This document shows positions 5,713 through 10,389 of a stretch of 10,389 nucleotides of DNA, piece after piece. The notes under the pieces were generated by a model. The model saw only the letters and a program-made list of their open reading frames with translations, made no database searches and was not told the DNA's origin. The DNA is from Archangium sp. (GTDB lineage Bacteria > Myxococcota > Myxococcia > Myxococcales > Myxococcaceae): the NCBI GenBank assembly GCA_016793585.1, contig JAEUJR010000298.1, positions 1 through 10,389 of the forward strand, in the 5' to 3' direction. A program made the translations under genes and the position numbers. Position 1 is the stretch's first letter. Each line of letters starts with the position of its first letter.

Positions 5713-7350
5713 GTGGACGCCTCGGCCGGACAACGCGCTCTCACCGAGCACCTGCAACGCGACGCGCCCCAACGCGAGGCCTCGGTCGCGCGCTTCATGA
5801 CCATCGCGTCGGGCTTGTCGGCGCTCGCCTCGCTCGCGCTCGGGCCACTCATCGGTTGGACGCTGGGCGTGCTGCTCGTCGCGGTGCTCAGCATCATCTG
5901 CGTCTTCTTCTTCGTGCAGGACCGCGCGCTGCGCCGCGGCTGGTACCGGCCCGAGCTGCGCTGGGTGAACGTCGCCATCGAGGTGTCGGCGCCGTCGCTG
6001 CTCTTCCTCGCCGACAGCAAGCTGTACAGCGTCGAGTACGCGCTCACTGCGCCGCCGCTCGTGTTGTGGGCCACGCTCGTCGCGCTCTCGGGGTTTCGTG
6101 GCAGCCGGGCGCTCTCCATCGGCGCCGGCACCATCGCGGCCGTCGAGTACACGCTGCTGTACGTGCTGGTCGCGTGGCCGCGGCTTCCGCCCGAGGCGCT
6201 CGTCACGCTGAAGCCCGCGCTGTTCGCCGTGCGCGTGTTGCTGCTCTTCGCGTCGGGCGTCGTCACCGCCGTCTTCGTCGGCCACTTCAATCGCCGCGCG
6301 GCCGAGGCGTTGAGCGCGGTGCGGGCGAAAGACGTGATGGGAAAATACCTGCTGCACGAGCGCGTCGGCGCGGGCGGAATGGCCGAGGTGTTCAAGGCGA
6401 CGTACTCGCCCGAAGGCGGCTTCGAGAAGACGGTGGCGCTGAAGAAGATTCTGCCGTCGTACGCCTCCGACGCCGACTTCCTGCGGCAGTTCAGGCTCGA
6501 GGCGCAGCTGTGCAGCCGGCTCAATCACCCGAACATCGTGCAGGTGCTCGACTTCGGGCGGCACGACGACTCGTTCTTCCTCGCCATGGAGTACGTCGAC
6601 GGGCTCTCGCTCAAGCGGGTGCTCGACGTGTACCAGGGCGTCGGCATGCCCCTGTCGGCGGTGACGTACCTGGCGGTCGAGCTGTGCCAGGCGCTCGACT
6701 ACGTGCACCGGCGCGTGGGCCTCGATGGCAGGCCGATGAACCTCATTCATCGCGACCTGAACCCGCCCAACGTGTTGCTGTCGGTGCTGGGTGAAGTGAA
6801 GGTGGCCGACTTCGGCATCGCGCGCGCGGCGACCCGCACCGACGTCACACAGGTGGGCATCGTGAAGGGCAAGCCGGGCTACCTCGCGCCCGAGCAGGCG
6901 GCGGGCGAGTCCATCGACGGGCGCGTCGACCTCTTCGCGCTCGGCATCACGCTGCACGAATCGCTCACGGGGCGACGGCTGTTCCCCACGGGAGACGACC
7001 CGGTCTCGGCGCACGCGGTCTTCACCATGCCGATTCCGCGGCCGTCGCAGCTGCGGCCCGAGGTGCCCGAGGCGCTCGAGAACGTGGTGATGCAGCTGCT
7101 GCAACGCGAGCTCGCCTATCGCACGCGGTCGGCGCGGCAGGCGCTCGAGGGCTTTCTCGCCGTGGCCGGCAATGGGGCTGCGTACCCGACGGGCCAGAAG
7201 GAGCTGATGGCGGCGGTGAAGCGCGCAGCGGTGGAGTGGCCAGAGATGGCGAAGCGCGCTCAGGAGGCGGCGTTGCTGCAAGCAGAGACCGACGTCGCCT
7301 CGAGCCCCGTCGGCGCGACCGACGCGAACAAGCCGATTCTGCCGTGGTGA
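5713..7350 (+). CDS. Serine/threonine protein kinase with N-terminal six-segment membrane domain
   Basis: This 545-residue protein is a membrane-tethered Hanks-type kinase. The first 190 residues hold about six hydrophobic segments (roughly 28-48, 50-68, 84-100, 107-126, 134-154, 168-190), and the kinase domain (about 211-482) follows in the cytoplasm. Visible motifs: glycine loop GAGGMAEV (219-226), Lys244 in VALK, Glu263 in RLEAQ, HRDLNPPN (346-353) with catalytic Asp348 and Asn353, DFG (366-368) and APE (392-394). The residue two after the catalytic Asp is Asn350, where most Ser/Thr kinases have Lys. Ser at this place is common in myxobacterial kinases, so activity is still likely. Most bacterial membrane kinases have one segment after the kinase domain, so an N-terminal multi-pass domain suggests membrane sensing. 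The start is GTG 5713, the first in-frame start; the ribosome binding site is weak. The stop overlaps the next gene's ATG. Confidence 0.93.
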   Translation: MDASAGQRALTEHLQRDAPQREASVARFMTIASGLSALASLALGPLIGWTLGVLLVAVLSIICVFFFVQDRALRRGWYRPELRWVNVAIEVSAPSLLFLADSKLYSVEYALTAPPLVLWATLVALSGFRGSRALSIGAGTIAAVEYTLLYVLVAWPRLPPEALVTLKPALFAVRVLLLFASGVVTAVFVGHFNRRAAEALSAVRAKDVMGKYLLHERVGAGGMAEVFKATYSPEGGFEKTVALKKILPSYASDADFLRQFRLEAQLCSRLNHPNIVQVLDFGRHDDSFFLAMEYVDGLSLKRVLDVYQGVGMPLSAVTYLAVELCQALDYVHRRVGLDGRPMNLIHRDLNPPNVLLSVLGEVKVADFGIARAATRTDVTQVGIVKGKPGYLAPEQAAGESIDGRVDLFALGITLHESLTGRRLFPTGDDPVSAHAVFTMPIPRPSQLRPEVPEALENVVMQLLQRELAYRTRSARQALEGFLAVAGNGAAYPTGQKELMAAVKRAAVEWPEMAKRAQEAALLQAETDVASSPVGATDANKPILPW

Positions 7351-7565
7351 TGCGTCGCCTCGCCCTCGTCGGACTTGGCGTTCTGCTCGGTGCATGCAAC
7401 TGGCCTCGCCAGTGCACGCAGGTGCAGTGCGTTCGCGCGGTGATGTGTCGAACGTCGTGCACTCAGCCGGCGACGTCGAACGGGTGCTGTCCGTGTGTAC
7501 CAGGGAGCTTCGACGACTTCGGAGTCTGCTTGCCCGATGGTGGGCTGGCCGACGGCGGGCACTGA
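7350..7565 (+). CDS. Small Cys-rich lipoprotein coupled to the kinase gene
   Basis: The 71-residue product has a textbook lipoprotein signal: two Arg, a hydrophobic stretch and lipobox LGAC with Cys16 as the lipidated residue. The mature part of 56 residues has eight more cysteines (22, 27, 33, 37, 46, 47, 49, 60), including a CCPC cluster, and ends in an Asp/Gly-rich tail. This suggests a compact disulfide-bonded domain facing the periplasm or cell surface. I do not recognise a family. The ATG at 7350 shares its A with the kinase TGA (TGATG), so translation is probably coupled. The frame is open further upstream inside the kinase gene, but the lipobox position fixes the start. A role as sensor partner or target of the kinase pathway is inference from location alone. 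Confidence 0.82.
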   Translation: MRRLALVGLGVLLGACNWPRQCTQVQCVRAVMCRTSCTQPATSNGCCPCVPGSFDDFGVCLPDGGLADGGH

Positions 7566-7576
7566 GGGAGCGCGAA

Positions 7577-9862
7577 TCACGGGCAGTGATGGCGTGGGCG
7601 GAGCTTCGACGGTGATGCGCCATCGCCGGCGTGCCAGAGCTTCTCGAGCAGCCCTGGCGCGCGCGTGAGGCTGCCAGTCGTCGTGACGAACGGCGAAGCC
7701 GCGGGCGGCCACACGTCGAAGGCGTCAGCGGAGCGGATCAGCAGCGCGCGCTCGGGCGGAGGCGGTGGGTCGTTCGGGCTTCTTCCACCTGCACGTCTCG
7801 CGGTGAACGAGCTGAGAACCCAGCGGGAGCGGTCGTCGCGCCGAACGAGCTCGACGACGCCGTCGCGCACCGAACCGAGCAGAGAGGGTGACACGGCGAT
7901 GTTCGACGCGCGTGCACAGAGCGTGGCGTCTTCGTCGACGGTCTCGCCGAGCGGGTCGACGACCTTGAAGCGGTCGCCGTCACAGAAGCCAATGAGCGCT
8001 CCGTCGGCAGCGAGGGCCTGAGGACCTTGCTGGGTGAACTTCCGGCGAACGACTCCGCGCGGGTCGAAGAGGGTCAGGCCGCTTCGTTCGAACGCGGCGA
8101 CTCCAGACTTCGTCGCTTCGAGACGCATGAGGTCTGACGTCGTGTGCTGCGCGATGAGCTCGAGGCTCGGCGCCTTCAGGAACCAGACGTGCTCCTCGAT
8201 GGCGACGACGATGGCCTCGGGCGTCCACAGCACGTGCGTTGGCGGCCCGTAGCCTCCTCGCATTCCGAGCGCGTTGGGGTCGGGCTTGAAGTGCTGAAAG
8301 CGGCCACGCCCGCGGCCCTTGTCGTCGTGCAACGTGAGCCACTGTTCGTCGGCGATGAGCAGCCATGCTCCGTCGTCGGAGAACGACACGGGCTGGCGGT
8401 CCCACTCGAGTGTCGTCTTCCCTTTCGCGAGCACCGCGCCGGACTTCACGTCGTAGAGGCGCCAGCCGTTCGCCAACGTCACGACCGCGCGCGATTGCTG
8501 GGGGTTGACCACCACGAAGGAAGCAGGTGCCAGCTCGTTGGGAGCAAAGCGCAGGGTTCGGCCAGCGATGACGAAGGTGTCTCCTTCGCGGGTGGGTTCT
8601 TTGACTGGCTCTGAGAAGAGCTCGGAGCCACCCGAGGCGGCCCACGTCTCGGCTCTGCAGCCATCGCGGCGCGAGGTGAGCACCGCGTGGTCGTCGAAGA
8701 GATCGAGTTCGCCTTTCACGAGTGACGCGCCGAGCGAGAGGGAGCGTGTCACCGGTTGCTGGCCTGTGAGTGGCGTGAACTGCACGGTGGAGTCCTGCAT
8801 CTCGACGCGCTGATCAGCGAAGACCGCGAGCGTCTGTGCGGGCGTGTGAACTTCGACGGGCTGCTCACCAGGGCGCCAGTGCCAGACGCTGCGCCACGAG
8901 CTGAAGACGAGGTGGTCGGGCGTGAAGTGCACACGACCCGAGCCAGAGAACTTCACCTCGGCGTGGGCGAGTTCACGAGCGGGCTCGAGCTGAAGGAGCG
9001 AGACCTTCGTGAAGCCGGACTCCAGCTCTTCGAGGAAGGCGTAGCGGTCGGAGGCGGGGTCGACGAAGAGCGCGCCTCTGGGACGTTCCAGCGTTCGCAC
9101 GAGCTCGAGCGACTTCGTGAAGAGCAGCACCTTCGTGGCATCGGCCTCGACCCAGAGGAACGAGCGGCTGAGCTGAACGACGGGGCGGTGGCCGTAGCCG
9201 CGCACGCGGGGCTCGGGTTCGGGTGGCAACGTCGCAGTAGCAATGAGCTCGAGCGGCGCGTCGTCGCGTACGCGGAGCAGCTCGAGGGAATCGGTGTGCA
9301 CGACGAGCAGCCGGTCGTCGTCGACGACGTGGAGCACTTTGACGAGGCTGGTGGCGAAGGTGCGCGGCTGACCGCCGCTGCGTGGCGTGACCACTACCTG
9401 ATCGCCGACGCCGCCACCGCCCGACCAGGCGTGCCAGCGACGGCCGAGCGTGGGCGCGCCGCGATAGCGCGAGTCGGTGAGTGAACTGACTTCAGCCGAG
9501 CGCCACGACCACTCGACCGCGAAGTGGTGACCGGTGACGCCGAGGCGCAGGCCCGAGTCGTCGAAGCGCAGCTCTTCGACTTCGCCGAAGTACTGAGTCG
9601 CGAGCACGGCTCCGGTCGAGCGCTCGATGATGGCGAGGCGGCCGGTGCGATCGGCGAACGCGCAGTGCTGGGCGGCGCAGGTGGCGAAGTCGATGGGCGC
9701 AGCGAGGCCGGTGCCGAAGAAGACGCGTGGCGCGGCAGGAGGGAGTGGCGTCGGCGTGACTGGAGGAGGTGGCGCCTTCGTCGTCGTGACGGGTCGCAGA
9801 GGCGGAGCGGTCACACAGCCAGTCAGCAGCGCGACGCACGAAAGAAGTCTGAGCACAGGCAC
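7577..9862 (-). CDS. Large beta-propeller-like lipoprotein, function unknown
   Basis: The 761-residue product begins with a lipoprotein signal ending in LTGC (Cys16). Val follows the Cys, with no Asp retention signal, so outer membrane placement is likely. A Pro/Thr-rich spacer (about 19-45) leads to a long region of repeated short beta strands with WD40/YVTN-like turns, for example FDDSG (100-104) and FSDDGAWLLIAD (494-505), where FSPDG is usual. Length and strand density fit one or two beta-propellers, generally binding platforms for proteins, sugars or peptides. No catalytic motif is visible. The start is GTG at 9862 (a second in-frame GTG lies at 9856), without a clear ribosome binding site; the signal peptide supports this region. 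Its stop faces the small lipoprotein stop 11 bp away, so these two converge. The lipoprotein call is strong; the propeller fold is inferred from pattern. Confidence 0.8.
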   Translation of the reverse strand: MPVLRLLSCVALLTGCVTAPPLRPVTTTKAPPPPVTPTPLPPAAPRVFFGTGLAAPIDFATCAAQHCAFADRTGRLAIIERSTGAVLATQYFGEVEELRFDDSGLRLGVTGHHFAVEWSWRSAEVSSLTDSRYRGAPTLGRRWHAWSGGGGVGDQVVVTPRSGGQPRTFATSLVKVLHVVDDDRLLVVHTDSLELLRVRDDAPLELIATATLPPEPEPRVRGYGHRPVVQLSRSFLWVEADATKVLLFTKSLELVRTLERPRGALFVDPASDRYAFLEELESGFTKVSLLQLEPARELAHAEVKFSGSGRVHFTPDHLVFSSWRSVWHWRPGEQPVEVHTPAQTLAVFADQRVEMQDSTVQFTPLTGQQPVTRSLSLGASLVKGELDLFDDHAVLTSRRDGCRAETWAASGGSELFSEPVKEPTREGDTFVIAGRTLRFAPNELAPASFVVVNPQQSRAVVTLANGWRLYDVKSGAVLAKGKTTLEWDRQPVSFSDDGAWLLIADEQWLTLHDDKGRGRGRFQHFKPDPNALGMRGGYGPPTHVLWTPEAIVVAIEEHVWFLKAPSLELIAQHTTSDLMRLEATKSGVAAFERSGLTLFDPRGVVRRKFTQQGPQALAADGALIGFCDGDRFKVVDPLGETVDEDATLCARASNIAVSPSLLGSVRDGVVELVRRDDRSRWVLSSFTARRAGGRSPNDPPPPPERALLIRSADAFDVWPPAASPFVTTTGSLTRAPGLLEKLWHAGDGASPSKLRPRHHCP

Positions 9863-9923
9863 GCGAACAGAGCGTGGAGCAGAGCGCGCGTCGAGTGTGG
9901 ACGAACGAACACATCGAGAGGCA

Positions 9924-9944
9924 GAAAAGCCGCGCCCACCGCGG
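9924..9944 (-). terminator. Probable intrinsic terminator after the HEAT-repeat gene
   Basis: Read on the minus strand, CCGCG-GTGGG-CGCGG forms a five-pair all-GC stem with a five-base loop (9944 to 9930), followed by CTTTTC. It starts about 55 bp after the stop of the HEAT-repeat gene and lies before the propeller lipoprotein gene on the same strand. If it works, the two genes are separate transcription units. Confidence 0.45.
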
Positions 9945-9998
9945 ATCCGCTGCCTTCGGTTGACGCTCGCGAAAGCGCTCGAAGCGGCACTCAGCTGA

Positions 9999-10389
9999 TC
10001 AGCGCGACCGCATCGCCTGAGCGAGCGCGTCCTTCACGACCGCGTCCTTCTCCGACGCAGCCAACGACGAGACCGCTGCCTTGGCACCGGGGAGCGCTCC
10101 ACACGCGAGCACCGCGAAGTACCGCACCGACGCATCGGCATCGTTCAACGCCTTCACCAGCGCGGCCTCGGCGTCGGCGGCTCCGAACACGCAGTACAGC
10201 TGCGCGACGCCCGCCCGCACCTTCGCCTCACGGTCCGACAACAGCGGCACCAGCGAGACCGCCACCTCGGCCGGCTTCAACGTGCGCAACCCACCGAGCG
10301 CAGCCAACCGCTCCGGCACCGGCGCGCCCGACTCGAGCGCCATCTTCACCAACTCCGGAGCCGCCTTCAGCTTCTCGAGCGCCGCGCGA
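9999..10389 (-). CDS. HEAT-repeat protein, C-terminal part (N-terminus beyond window edge)
   Basis: The 129 visible codons are open to the window edge, so the true start is outside. A TTG at 10352 in this frame is not a convincing start because the reading continues in the same repeat style upstream. The sequence is a run of paired amphipathic helices of HEAT/armadillo type: a pattern of LVPLLSDREAKVRAGVAQL, then ALVKALNDADASVRYFAVLAC, then a shorter final unit with KDAVVKDALAQAMRS. Asp, Val and Arg at regular places inside the repeats are typical of HEAT repeats. Such proteins act as scaffolds or binding modules. No enzyme motif is visible, and its partners and location cannot be told from this fragment. 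The 136-bp gap to the next minus-strand gene holds a probable terminator. Confidence 0.8.
   Translation of the reverse strand, partial: RAALEKLKAAPELVKMALESGAPVPERLAALGGLRTLKPAEVAVSLVPLLSDREAKVRAGVAQLYCVFGAADAEAALVKALNDADASVRYFAVLACGALPGAKAAVSSLAASEKDAVVKDALAQAMRSR

Noticed and set aside
7576..7590. Small inverted repeat ATCAC/GTGAT between two convergent genes as a shared terminator
   Set aside because: The stem is five pairs with only two G:C pairs, and no T-tract follows on either strand.
5578..7623. A 681-codon open frame on the minus strand opposite the kinase
   Set aside because: It is Arg/His/Ala-rich with no recognisable motif, whereas the plus strand holds every conserved kinase motif in order. 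Long antisense frames are expected at this GC content.
9994..10003. Ten-base palindrome GCTGATCAGC at the end of the HEAT-repeat gene
   Set aside because: It overlaps the stop codon and adjacent coding sequence, and short palindromes of this size are frequent by chance.

Overview
The window looks like a chromosomal segment of a myxobacterium or close relative (Myxococcota). The evidence is very high GC with strongly G/C-ending codons, a secreted Cys-rich protein with Thr-Gly-Gly-Gly linkers, a Hanks-type Ser/Thr kinase carrying its own membrane domain, and several lipoproteins. This assignment is inferred from style and not from any marker gene. I see no tRNA, rRNA, CRISPR array, insertion sequence, integrase or phage gene.

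Layout, left to right. Positions 1-741 (minus) hold most of an ABC transporter ATPase cut by the window edge. A 162-bp divergent gap containing two inverted repeats separates it from a 454-residue exported protein (904-2268, plus) built from three Cys-rich modules, Gly-rich linkers and an unrecognised C-terminal domain. Running towards it, only 3 bp away, is a 438-residue membrane acyltransferase (2272-3588, minus). It is preceded 1 bp upstream by a small charged helical protein (3590-3799, minus), so these two probably share a message. A gap of about 40 bp divides that pair from a plus-strand pair: a beta-hydroxyacid dehydrogenase of the glyoxylate/succinic-semialdehyde reductase type (3840-4733) and a membrane-anchored protein with a Pro/Ala linker and a TPR-like domain (4751-5338).

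The stretch 5301-5660 is a weak spot. It has an open plus frame that reads like protein, contains an unusually AT-rich patch, and is in a different frame from the TPR-like gene it overlaps. It may be a small gene or the shifted remainder of a longer one.

From 5713 a six-segment membrane domain fused to a Ser/Thr kinase domain is followed, with overlapping stop and start codons, by a 71-residue Cys-rich lipoprotein (7350-7565). Converging on it is a 761-residue beta-propeller-like lipoprotein (7577-9862, minus). The right edge holds the C-terminal part of a HEAT-repeat protein (minus), followed by a plausible intrinsic terminator.

Much of the window concerns the cell envelope: transport, phospholipid acylation, three exported or lipidated proteins, a membrane-anchored protein and a membrane kinase. 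The best candidate for a small functional unit is the kinase plus its coupled Cys-rich lipoprotein. I do not see a clearly complete new system such as a defence island or biosynthetic cluster.
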